Part shown: in pieces, positions 26,143 through 34,434 of the stretch
Layout: each line of letters starts with the position of its first letter
How positions within the stretch are numbered: the stretch's first letter is position 1
Origin: Mycobacterium paraterrae
Lineage (GTDB): Bacteria > Actinomycetota > Actinomycetes > Mycobacteriales > Mycobacteriaceae
DNA length: 64,000 bases
NCBI RefSeq assembly: GCF_022430545.2
Contig: NZ_CP092488.2
Span: 3,534,001 to 3,598,000, forward strand
Reading direction: 5' to 3'
Position numbers and translations under genes: made by a program
Notes under the pieces: model-generated
Databases searched by the model: none
The model's input: the letters and a program-made list of their open reading frames with translations, nothing else
What the model was told of the DNA's origin: nothing

Positions 26143-27146
26143 TCTACATCAGCGACGTCACTCTGCGTGACGGAATGCATGCCGTGCGCCACCAATACAC
26201 ACTCGAGCAGGCCGCGAAGATTGCGGGTGCTCTGGACGCCGCCGGCGTGGACTCCGTCGAGGTTGCACACGGTGACGGCCTGGGCGGTTCCAGCTGTATT
26301 TACGGCTTTGGCGCGCACACCGACGTGGAGTGGATCGAAGCCGTCGCCGCCGTGGTGCGGCAAGCCAAGGTCGCCACCCTAGTGCTGCCCGGCGTCGGAA
26401 GCGTCCGAGACCTCCGCGATGCTCACCGGGCCGGGGCGACGGTCGTGCGGGTGGGCACTCACTGCACCGAAGCCGACGTCGCGGCCCGGCACGTCGAAGC
26501 CGCCCGTGACCTCGGAATGGACGCTGTCGGATTCTTGATGATGAGTCATCTCGCTACCCCGCAAGTCTTGAGTCAACAGGCGAAGCTGATGGAAAGCTAT
26601 GGAGCGTCGTGCGTATACGTGGTCGACTCGGGCGGGGCGATGATGATGCGGGATGTCGCGGAGCGGGTCGATGCATTACGCCAAAACCTCTCGCCCGCAA
26701 CCGAAATCGGCATCCATGCGCACCACAACATGACGTTGGGTGTCGCAAACTCCATCGCCGCGGTGGAGCACGGCGCCTCTCGCGTCGACGCATCCTTGAC
26801 TGGAATGGGAGCCGGCGCAGGCAATGCGCCGCTGGAAGTGTTCATCGCGGCGGCGAACCGTCTGGGATGGCGGCACCGCTGCGATCTACACGCGTTGCAA
26901 GATGCCGCCGACGACATCGTCCGCCCGCTGCAGGACCGCCCCGTGCGCGTAGATCGCGAGACGCTGACTCTCGGCTACGCGGGCGTGTATTCGAGCTTCT
27001 TGCGGCACGCCGAAGTGGTTGCGGGCCGCTTCGATATCGATGCCCGCACACTCCTAGAGGAAGCCGGCCGCCGGGGAATGGTCGGCGGTCAGGAAGACAT
27101 GCTCATCGACATCGCACTCGACCTGGCAGGCGAGCGAAGCCGGTGA
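26139..27146 (+). CDS. 4-hydroxy-2-oxovalerate aldolase (MhpE/DmpG/HsaF-like)
   Basis: This 335-aa DRE-TIM aldolase splits 4-hydroxy-2-oxo acids into pyruvate and an aldehyde at the end of meta-cleavage pathways. It keeps the active-site block DVTLRDGMHAVRHQY (Arg, Asp, His) and the metal-binding HAHHNMTLGVANS. Length is normal and the enzyme looks intact. In known systems it forms a channeling complex with the acylating dehydrogenase. Here that partner, encoded immediately before with an ATGA overlap, lacks its nucleophile. Confidence 0.92.
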   Translation: MIYISDVTLRDGMHAVRHQYTLEQAAKIAGALDAAGVDSVEVAHGDGLGGSSCIYGFGAHTDVEWIEAVAAVVRQAKVATLVLPGVGSVRDLRDAHRAGATVVRVGTHCTEADVAARHVEAARDLGMDAVGFLMMSHLATPQVLSQQAKLMESYGASCVYVVDSGGAMMMRDVAERVDALRQNLSPATEIGIHAHHNMTLGVANSIAAVEHGASRVDASLTGMGAGAGNAPLEVFIAAANRLGWRHRCDLHALQDAADDIVRPLQDRPVRVDRETLTLGYAGVYSSFLRHAEVVAGRFDIDARTLLEEAGRRGMVGGQEDMLIDIALDLAGERSR

Positions 27147-27155
27147 TCCTGACGG

Positions 27156-28364
27156 TTACTTCAGTTCGGACGACGACAGGCCCAGCAGCCGCCGGGCGAC
27201 CACCAGTTGCTGGATCTGCTGAGTGCCTTCGAAGATGTCCATGATCTTCGAATCGCGCGCCCACTTCTCCAGCAGTGTCTCCTCGGAATAGCCGATGGTA
27301 CCGGCCAATTCGACAGCCTTCAGGGTGATGTCACTGCCCACCCGGCCGGCCTTGGCCTTCGACATCGACGCCTCTTTGGAGTTCGGGATGTTGTTGTCGG
27401 CCTGCCATGCGGCGCGCAGGGTCAGCTGGTAGCTGGACTCCCACTCGGCTTCCATCCGGAGAAACTCCGCCGCGGCGGCGCTCTGCACCTGGGCCGGCTT
27501 GTCGTAGGAGATGTCCACGCCGGCGTCGGTCATGATCTTGCGCAGCTCCTCCAGTGTGGCGCGGGCGATGCCGACGGCCATCGCGGCAACCACCGGACGG
27601 GTGTTGTCGAAAGTCTCCATCACGCCGGAAAAGCCCTTGCCCGGCTCGATTTCGGGGTTTCCGAGCAGGTTGTCCTTCGGGATTCGGCAGTTCTCGAACC
27701 GGATCGCGGCGGTGTCGGAGCCCTTGATGCCGAGCTTGTTCTCGAGCCGCTCGACAGTCACACCGGGGTGCTCGCGCGGCACGATGAACGACTTGATCGC
27801 AGCCCGACCCTTCGACTTGTCCAGGGTCGCCCACACCACGATGTGGGTGGCCCGCGAGCCAGCCGTGACGTAAATCTTCTCGCCGTTGATCACGTACTCG
27901 TCACCGTCCAGCTTGGCGGTCGTGGTCACCGCCGCGGAGTCGGAACCGAAGCCCGGCTCGGTGATCGCCATCGCGGCCCAGACCCGACCGAGTCGCTCGA
28001 GCTGCTCGTCGGTGGCGACGGCGGACACCGCGGCGTTGCCGAGGCCCTGGAAGGGGATGGACAGCAGCATGGCGGCGTCGCCCCAGCTGGCCTCCAGCGC
28101 CTGCAGCGCCGCGGCCATGTTGGCGCCGTTGCGGTTCTCGCCGTTACTCTCGCTGGCGCGAAGTCCGTTGGCGCCGGCCATATCCAGCGTGTTGGACTCT
28201 GAGGCGCCAGCGTAGAGCTCGGCGAGCGTGTCGAGCTCGACCGGGTAGGCGTGCTCGTTGAGGTCGTACTTGCGTGCGATCGGCCGCATCATCTCGGCGG
28301 CGCCCTGGTGGGCTTTCTCGATCACCGCGCGCATCTTGCCGGGGAGTTCCAAATTGATTGCCAT
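27156..28364 (-). CDS. fadE23: Acyl-CoA dehydrogenase (FadE23-like)
   Basis: This 402-aa acyl-CoA dehydrogenase has AMAITEPGFGSDSAAVTTTAK in the flavin region, YVTAGSRATHIVVWATLD, and ends MDIFEGTQQIQQLVVARRLLGLS. The ending has the usual catalytic-Glu-containing EGT-Q motif. Length and pairing with the next gene match M. tuberculosis FadE23 (Rv3140). It lies 33 bp after fadE24 and probably works with it as a heteromeric dehydrogenase; the substrate is unknown. Confidence 0.88.
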   Translation of the reverse strand: MAINLELPGKMRAVIEKAHQGAAEMMRPIARKYDLNEHAYPVELDTLAELYAGASESNTLDMAGANGLRASESNGENRNGANMAAALQALEASWGDAAMLLSIPFQGLGNAAVSAVATDEQLERLGRVWAAMAITEPGFGSDSAAVTTTAKLDGDEYVINGEKIYVTAGSRATHIVVWATLDKSKGRAAIKSFIVPREHPGVTVERLENKLGIKGSDTAAIRFENCRIPKDNLLGNPEIEPGKGFSGVMETFDNTRPVVAAMAVGIARATLEELRKIMTDAGVDISYDKPAQVQSAAAAEFLRMEAEWESSYQLTLRAAWQADNNIPNSKEASMSKAKAGRVGSDITLKAVELAGTIGYSEETLLEKWARDSKIMDIFEGTQQIQQLVVARRLLGLSSSELK

Positions 28365-28397
28365 GATTGGTCTTTCGTTGCCTTGTAGAAGTCCGAC

Positions 28398-29807
28398 TTA
28401 GATGACGACGACGCCCTCGGCTATACCGATAGCTCGAAGGTCGCGGTACCAGCGCTCGACGGGGTGTTCCTTGGTGAACCCGTGGCCACCGAGCAACTGC
28501 ACGCCGTCCAGGCCGATCTGCATGCCCTTGTCGGTAGCGATCTTCTTGGCCAATGCGGCCTCGCGGACAAACGACAGCCCTTGTTCGGCGCGAGCGGCTC
28601 CGCGCCAGGTGATCAGTCGGAGACCGTCGAGTTCGATCGCGATGTTGGCGCACATGAAGGCGACGGACTGGCGGTGGGCGATGGGCTCACCGAACGCCTC
28701 GCGTTCCTTCACATAGGGAACGACGTAGTCGAGCACCGCATGTGAGGTACCGACTGCGAGCGCGGCCCAGCCCAGCCGGGCCAGCGCGATGGCTTCGGAG
28801 TAGTCCGAGTCGGTCGCGTCGTCCTCGCCCAGTCGTGCGCTCAGCGGCACCGCGACGTTGTTCAATTCGACGCGGCCGAGTGCCGCGGCGCGGATACCCA
28901 TGCTGGGGTCGGCTTTCACCGAGAGACCGTCGCTCGACGACTCCACGATGAACAGCGCCGGCTTACCGTTGAGTTGGGCTGCGACGACGAATAGTTCGGC
29001 GTCGGCAGCAGCCGGAACCAGGGACTTGACGCCGTTCAAACGGTAGCCGCTGGGAGTCCGGACGGCGGTGGTCTTCAGCGCGGTCGGGTCGAACAGCGGC
29101 TGCGGTTCGGCGATCGCCACGCAGGCCTGCGGCACGTTGTCGCCGGCGAACTCCTTGAGGTAGGTCGCCTGCTGGCCGGCGCTGCCCCAATGGGTCAGCG
29201 TGGCGGCCACGCCGGCCGACGCCAAGATCGGCAGGGCCAGACCCATGTCGCCGTAGCCGAGCGCCTCGGCAACCAGGACGTTGGTGACGCTGGAGCGCTC
29301 GGCGGCGATGCCGTCGAACTCCTCGGGGATGTTGATCGCGGTGATGCCCAACTCCGCGGCCTTCTTTACGAGGTCTGCAGGGTAGGTAGTCGCCGCATCT
29401 GCGTCGTGCGCCGCCGGGCGCAGGATCTCGGCAGCGAACTCTTCGACGGTCTCGACGATCATCTTCTGGTCGTCGTCGGGCGTCAGGTCGTAGTAGTCCT
29501 TGCCGCTGGTCTTCAGTCGGGTCGCGCCACCGCGCAGATTCTCCACCTTCTTGAACTGGCGGTTCGCCGCTCCGGCGGCGGAGAAGATCTGCTTGGTGCC
29601 GTAGCGCAGTCCGCGATTCAGCGGGTCGCGCAGGCCGTACTTGTCCAGGAACTCCTGGCCGACCAGCGGCGTGAGCAGTCCGATCGCCACGTCGATGCCG
29701 GTGCGCTTGTGGGTCTGCTGGCCGATTGCAGACTCCTTGCCGCTGCGCTTGGGGCGCTGCTTGGAGCCGTTTCGTGAGCCATGTGCGGGGGTGACAGTGT
29801 TTGTCAT
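28398..29807 (-). CDS. fadE24: Acyl-CoA dehydrogenase (FadE24-like)
   Basis: This 469-aa protein carries an N-terminal ~100-residue extension before the dehydrogenase core. The core has EEFDGIAAERSSVTNVLVAEALGYGDMGLALP and ends GVQLLGGHGFTKEHPVERWYRDLRAIGIAEG. The length matches M. tuberculosis FadE24 (Rv3139, 468 aa). It is the promoter-proximal gene of the fadE24-fadE23 pair, and a perfect inverted repeat lies 37-60 bp upstream. Several mycobacterial FadE pairs form heterotetramers; that is inferred here. Confidence 0.88.
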   Translation of the reverse strand: MTNTVTPAHGSRNGSKQRPKRSGKESAIGQQTHKRTGIDVAIGLLTPLVGQEFLDKYGLRDPLNRGLRYGTKQIFSAAGAANRQFKKVENLRGGATRLKTSGKDYYDLTPDDDQKMIVETVEEFAAEILRPAAHDADAATTYPADLVKKAAELGITAINIPEEFDGIAAERSSVTNVLVAEALGYGDMGLALPILASAGVAATLTHWGSAGQQATYLKEFAGDNVPQACVAIAEPQPLFDPTALKTTAVRTPSGYRLNGVKSLVPAAADAELFVVAAQLNGKPALFIVESSSDGLSVKADPSMGIRAAALGRVELNNVAVPLSARLGEDDATDSDYSEAIALARLGWAALAVGTSHAVLDYVVPYVKEREAFGEPIAHRQSVAFMCANIAIELDGLRLITWRGAARAEQGLSFVREAALAKKIATDKGMQIGLDGVQLLGGHGFTKEHPVERWYRDLRAIGIAEGVVVI

Positions 29808-29843
29808 GAATGCAGCCTCGGTCGTTGGGGCAGTGCGATGACG

Positions 29844-29867
29844 CTATCTTACTCCAAAGTAAGATAG
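29844..29867. promoter_or_regulatory. Perfect 10-bp inverted repeat upstream of fadE24
   Basis: CTATCTTACT and AGTAAGATAG are separated by only CCAA, giving a 24-bp AT-rich palindrome in G+C-rich surroundings. It lies 37-60 bp upstream of the fadE24 ATG and after the hisN stop. The size and position fit a dimeric repressor operator. It is not followed by a T-run on the hisN-proximal side that would suggest a terminator. Confidence 0.6.
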
Positions 29868-29901
29868 AAAGTACCTGTTACTTAGTTCACACGTTTTCGG
29901 C

Positions 29902-30684
29902 TTAATCAGCAGCGAGTTTCCCCAGGACCTGGTTATGCAGCAGACCGTTGGTCGCCACCGCGTTGCCGCCATGCGGTCCTCCGGTGCCGTCGAGACTGGT
30001 GAATCGGCCGCCCGCCTCGCGGACCAGGATGTCGAGCGGGGCCAGATCCCACACCGACACTTCGGGCTCAGCCGCGATGTCGACGGCGCCTTCGGCCACG
30101 AAGCAGTACGACAGGAAGTCGCCAAACGCACGTACCCGCCAGACGTCGTCGGTGAGCTCGAGGAAGCGATCGCGAATGCCGAGCTCAGCCCAGCCGGACA
30201 GGCTGGAAAACGACAGGCTGGCCGAATTTAGCTGCGCGACAGCTGAAACCGACAACCGCCGCGCGGGTCCGTCGCCGACGGTGACGTGAGCGCCGTTGCC
30301 GGCCGACGCCCACCAACGTCGCTGCAGTGCAGGAGCGCTGACGACACCCACCTGCGGCACGCCGTCGTCGAGTAGCGCGATCAGGCTGGCCCAGACCGGT
30401 ACGCCACGCACGAAGTTCTTGGTGCCGTCGATCGGGTCGATGATCCACTGCCGTCCCGCGAAACTGGTTGTGCCGCCGAATTCCTCACCGAGAACGCTGT
30501 CGTCGGGGCGGACGCCGCGCAATGTCTCGCGCAGCCCCGTTTCGACCGCATGGTCCGCATCGCTCACCGGCGTCAGGTCGGGCTTGGTGTCGACGCGGAG
30601 GTCGACCGCGCCGAATCGGGCCAAGGTCACCTCGTCGGCCTGATCGGCAAGGCTCAACCCCACCGCTAGGTCGTCGTCGCTCAT
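29902..30684 (-). CDS. hisN: Histidinol-phosphatase (inositol monophosphatase family)
   Basis: This 260-aa inositol-monophosphatase-fold enzyme has the metal-binding motifs DSVLGEEFGG and WIIDPIDGTKNFVRG, and the C-terminal VWDLAPLDILVREAGG. Length and position beside fadE24 match Rv3137, characterised as the histidinol-phosphate phosphatase of M. tuberculosis. The ATG at 30684 (MSDDDLAVGLSLADQAD) fits that start; a longer in-frame extension is not conserved-looking. It catalyses the penultimate phosphatase step of histidine synthesis. Confidence 0.9.
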   Translation of the reverse strand: MSDDDLAVGLSLADQADEVTLARFGAVDLRVDTKPDLTPVSDADHAVETGLRETLRGVRPDDSVLGEEFGGTTSFAGRQWIIDPIDGTKNFVRGVPVWASLIALLDDGVPQVGVVSAPALQRRWWASAGNGAHVTVGDGPARRLSVSAVAQLNSASLSFSSLSGWAELGIRDRFLELTDDVWRVRAFGDFLSYCFVAEGAVDIAAEPEVSVWDLAPLDILVREAGGRFTSLDGTGGPHGGNAVATNGLLHNQVLGKLAAD

Positions 30685-30871
30685 TTGCCCGCCTTTCGCG
30701 CCCGCTGTGACGTCTATGTAATCCTCGACCCCGCATTCTTGCGCAGGCGGGTTCGTTTCGAATTCGTTCAACTGGGGGACGCACACTTCCGTGCACGGTC
30801 CGCGGGCGGATCAGCGATGATTCCGGTGAGCTGCGATCAAGGCCGATATCGCATCAGAAGGGACATTAAGG

Positions 30872-32527
30872 GTGGCTGACCAGAAACGAGGGCAAGCCGC
30901 CCTTTTTGACGCGCTGACGACCAAGGGCACGGCCTTCTCGGAATCCGAACGCCACGAGCTCGGTCTGTTGGGGTTGCTGCCGACGGCGGTCAAGACGCAG
31001 GACGAGCAGGCGGCGCATTGCTGGCACGAATTCTCCACCCGTCGCGACGATCTGGATCGGCACATCTATCTGCGGGCCCTGCAGGATCGCAACGAGACGC
31101 TGTTCTACCGGGTGCTGCGCGACCATATCCCCGAATCGTTGCCGGTCGTCTACACGCCAACCGTCGGTGAAGCGTGCCAGCGCTTCAGCGAAATCTATCG
31201 TCGGCCAAGGGGATTGTTCGTCTCTTATCCTGACCGCGACTACTTGGACGAGGTTTTGGACAACCGACCCCAACGCGAGGTCGACGTGATCGTGGTAACC
31301 GACGGCCAGCGCATCCTCGGTCTGGGTGACCAAGGAATCGGCGGGATGGGCATCCCGATCGGCAAGCTGTCGCTTTACACCCTGATCGGTGGGATCGATC
31401 CGGCCCGCACGCTGCCGATCGTGCTCGACGTGGGTACCGACAACGTCGAACTCCTGCAGGATCCGCGTTACCTGGGGTGGCGCCACCGCCGCATCGACGG
31501 CGACGAGTACTACGAATTCATCGACCGCTTCGTCACCGCGGTCCACAAAGCGCTGCCGGATGTCCTGCTGCAGTGGGAGGACTTCGCCACCGCGCACGCG
31601 CTGCCGATCCTCGGCCGCTATCGCGACACATTGCTCACCTTCAACGACGACATCCAGGGCACCGCCGCCGTCGCACTCGGCGCGTTGCACGGCGCTGCGA
31701 AGGTCGCCGATCGACCGTTGTCGGAACAGAACGTGGTCATGCTGGGAGCCGGTTCGGCGGGCATCGGCGTTCTCGACATGATCCGTCGCGAGATGGTAAC
31801 CGAGGGGCTGACCGAACAGGCTGCCTCGGAACGTATTTGGGTGGTCGATGTGGCCGGTCTGCTCACCGACGATCGCACCGACCTATCGGAGGCGCAGCGC
31901 GATTTCGCGCAACCCGCCGAGCGCGTCGCCGACTGGGACCTGTCGGGCCCGGCTCAACTCGCCGACGTCGTCCACCACGTCGATGTTGGGGTCCTACTCG
32001 GATTGTCCACCGCCACAGGGGCATTCACCGAGTCGATCGTGCGCGAAATGGCCGCCAAGACCGAACGGCCGATCATCTTCCCGCTTTCCAACCCGACCAG
32101 TCGCGCGGAGGCGCACCCGGCCGAGTTGGACGCATGGACCGACGGGCGGGCATTGATCGCCACCGGGTCCCCGTTTCCACCGATCAACCGCGACGGTGTG
32201 GAACATGTTGTGGCGCAGTGCAACAACGTCTATATCTTCCCGGCGATGGGGCTGGCCGTGACCGCCGCGCAGGCTACTCGAGTCACCGACGAGATGATGC
32301 GAGTCGCCGCGGCCACTCTCGGTGACGCATCGCCGGCGCTCAGTGATCCGAACGCGCCGCTGCTGCCGGCATGGTCTGATGCGCCCGATGTGGCCATCCG
32401 GATTGCGCAGGCCGTCGCGCAGCAGGCGGTGGCCGAGGGTGTCGCGCCGAAGCGAAGCGACGACGAACTGGCTGAACGGATCACACAGGTGCATTGGCAC
32501 CCCGACTATCGGGATACGTCTGTCTGA
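30872..32527 (+). CDS. mez: NAD-type malic enzyme
   Basis: This 551-aa malic enzyme converts malate to pyruvate and CO2 with NAD(P). It has the catalytic tyrosine block VVYTPTVGEACQ, the metal-binding FNDDIQGTAAVALGAL, the Rossmann motif MLGAGSAGIGVLDMI and FPLSNPTSRAEA. It starts at GTG with AAGGGA about 8 bases before it. Size matches M. tuberculosis Mez (Rv2332), but the neighbours differ, so this locus has been rearranged relative to that genome. Confidence 0.94.
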   Translation: MADQKRGQAALFDALTTKGTAFSESERHELGLLGLLPTAVKTQDEQAAHCWHEFSTRRDDLDRHIYLRALQDRNETLFYRVLRDHIPESLPVVYTPTVGEACQRFSEIYRRPRGLFVSYPDRDYLDEVLDNRPQREVDVIVVTDGQRILGLGDQGIGGMGIPIGKLSLYTLIGGIDPARTLPIVLDVGTDNVELLQDPRYLGWRHRRIDGDEYYEFIDRFVTAVHKALPDVLLQWEDFATAHALPILGRYRDTLLTFNDDIQGTAAVALGALHGAAKVADRPLSEQNVVMLGAGSAGIGVLDMIRREMVTEGLTEQAASERIWVVDVAGLLTDDRTDLSEAQRDFAQPAERVADWDLSGPAQLADVVHHVDVGVLLGLSTATGAFTESIVREMAAKTERPIIFPLSNPTSRAEAHPAELDAWTDGRALIATGSPFPPINRDGVEHVVAQCNNVYIFPAMGLAVTAAQATRVTDEMMRVAAATLGDASPALSDPNAPLLPAWSDAPDVAIRIAQAVAQQAVAEGVAPKRSDDELAERITQVHWHPDYRDTSV

Positions 32528-32551
32528 TCGCCGGCGACCTACCATGGCGTC

Positions 32552-32932
32552 GTGTGGGAAATCCTCGCGGTACTGCTGATCATCGCGATCGGGGCTGGCC
32601 TGCTGGCGCCTCGCGTGTTTCGTCAGCGCCCTGGCAGTGACTGGCTGAGCGGCACGTTGCTGATCACCGGGGTCAGTCCACGCCCAGACGCCGTCGGCGA
32701 GCAGTACGTCACGATCACTGGCGTCATCGACGGGCCGACCGTCAGTGACTTCACCGTTTACCAGCGAATGACGGCCGACGTCGACCGATGGCCGGCGATG
32801 GGGGAGTTGAGGCCGGTGGTGTACTCCCAGCGCAATCCCGAAAAGTGGGCGTTCGCCCCAGCCGAACCGCCGAGACCGGCGGAGCCAACCGAACCCCACG
32901 AGCCGCCGGAGACCCCGCCGACGGCCGAGTGA
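32552..32932 (+). CDS. Small membrane-anchored protein, unknown function
   Basis: This 126-aa protein starts with one membrane helix (EILAVLLIIAIGAGLLA), followed by a ~75-residue soluble beta-rich region (GTLLITGVSPRPDAVGEQYVTITG). It ends with a proline/glutamate-rich tail with PAEP and EPPETPP repeats. I do not recognise the family. It starts at GTG 24 bp after mez and could be cotranscribed with it. Confidence 0.65.
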   Translation: MWEILAVLLIIAIGAGLLAPRVFRQRPGSDWLSGTLLITGVSPRPDAVGEQYVTITGVIDGPTVSDFTVYQRMTADVDRWPAMGELRPVVYSQRNPEKWAFAPAEPPRPAEPTEPHEPPETPPTAE

Positions 32933-32938
32933 CGGCCG

Positions 32939-34300
32939 TCAGCCGTGCCCGATATGCAGCAACTTGGTCAGGTTCGGCAGTTTGACCCGCGGCCGCCCGT
33001 GCGGCTCACCCGCTGATCGCTCGTGCTCGTCGATCAGCTTCCAGTGCGCATCGGTGACGACCTTGGGCTGGCGTTCGAGCAGCCACGCGGCGATCAGGTC
33101 GGCGTGGTCGGGGCCGAAGTCCGCCTTGTCGGCCGACGCGGTGAGGTCGGCGATCAGCGCGTCGATGGTGTCCTGCGAGTCCTTCTTATTGGTGCCGATC
33201 ACGCCGGACGGACCGCGCTTGATCCAGCCCACGACATATTCGTTGCGACTGCCCTCGATCCGGCCGTCGCTGTTCGGGATGGTCCCGGACTTCTCGTCGA
33301 ACGGCAGGCCCTCGGTGGGGACCCCCCGGTAGCCCACCGAGCGGACCACCAACTGCACGGGCAGCTCTTCGCGCTCACCGGTGTCCTTGGCGATCACCCG
33401 CCCGCTGTCGTCAGTGACCAGTTCGTTGCGTCCCAGCACGATCTTTTCCACACGCTCCTGGCCGTGGATCTCGATCGGTGAGGTCTGGAACCGGAACACG
33501 ATCCGTCGGTGCCCTGGGCGGGGCTCCTTACCTACGTAGCCCTTGAGCACCTTGATGTTCTGCTTGCAGACTTTGCCGACCGCCGCCGCGTCGTCCTCGC
33601 TGATGTGCTCGAAGTCGGCAGGGTCGACGATCACGTCGACGTTCTCCAGGTCGGCCAGTTCGCGAAGCTCCAACGTGGTGAACGCGGCCTGCAGGGGCCC
33701 GCGGCGACCGATCACGATCACTTCTTCCACGCCGCGGGGGCGCAGCGACTCCAGCGCGTGGTCGGCGATATCGGTCTTGGCGAGCTCGTCCGGCTCCGTC
33801 ACCAAGATGCGGGCGACGTCGAGCGCGACGTTGCCGTTACCGACGACGACCGCCCGGGCTCCGGACAGGTCGGGTGTGACCTCTTCGAAGTGCGGGTGCG
33901 CGTTGTACCAGCCGACGAAGTCGACCGCAGCGACGCTGCCCGGCAGTTCTTCGCCGGGAATGTTCAGCGGCCGGTCGGATTGGGCACCGATCGCGTAGAC
34001 CACCGCGTCGTATTTCTCCGCAAGCTCGGGCGCGGTGACGTGCTCACCGATCGCGATGTTGCCGAAAAACCGGAACCTCTGGTCCTCGGCCGTTTTCTCG
34101 AATTGCTTGCTGATCGACTTGATCTTCGGATGGTCCGGCGCAACCCCGGAGCGCACCAAACCCCATGGCGTGGGAAGCATCTCCAGCATGTCGACGGCAA
34201 TGTCGAAGTTGTCGTCGGCATCGGCGGCTTTGAGCAGGGAAGCCGCCGCGAAGAATCCCGAGGGTCCAGACCCGACGATCGCAACGTGATACGGACGCAT
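32939..34300 (-). CDS. fprA: NADPH-ferredoxin reductase FprA
   Basis: This 453-aa adrenodoxin-reductase-like flavoprotein passes electrons from NADPH to ferredoxin, for example for cytochromes P450. The FAD motif is VAIVGSGPSGFFAAASLL and the NADP motif VVVGNGNVALDVARIL; the family block PTPWGLVRSGVAPDHPKIK is intact. The ATG at 34300 (MRPYHVAIVG) matches FprA of M. tuberculosis (Rv3106, 456 aa). It is divergent from prfB, as in that genome. Confidence 0.95.
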   Translation of the reverse strand: MRPYHVAIVGSGPSGFFAAASLLKAADADDNFDIAVDMLEMLPTPWGLVRSGVAPDHPKIKSISKQFEKTAEDQRFRFFGNIAIGEHVTAPELAEKYDAVVYAIGAQSDRPLNIPGEELPGSVAAVDFVGWYNAHPHFEEVTPDLSGARAVVVGNGNVALDVARILVTEPDELAKTDIADHALESLRPRGVEEVIVIGRRGPLQAAFTTLELRELADLENVDVIVDPADFEHISEDDAAAVGKVCKQNIKVLKGYVGKEPRPGHRRIVFRFQTSPIEIHGQERVEKIVLGRNELVTDDSGRVIAKDTGEREELPVQLVVRSVGYRGVPTEGLPFDEKSGTIPNSDGRIEGSRNEYVVGWIKRGPSGVIGTNKKDSQDTIDALIADLTASADKADFGPDHADLIAAWLLERQPKVVTDAHWKLIDEHERSAGEPHGRPRVKLPNLTKLLHIGHG

Positions 34301-34434
34301 AAGCCACGATGCTAAACGGCAGGCCGCATCGTCCGTGGCGGGCAGCGCTGATTGCCGCGCTAGATCTTGCTCCACGGGGTGCAGCGCATTGTCGCCGTGG
34401 GTCTTGATCGCGCTGGCCGGTAACGTGATCAGGC

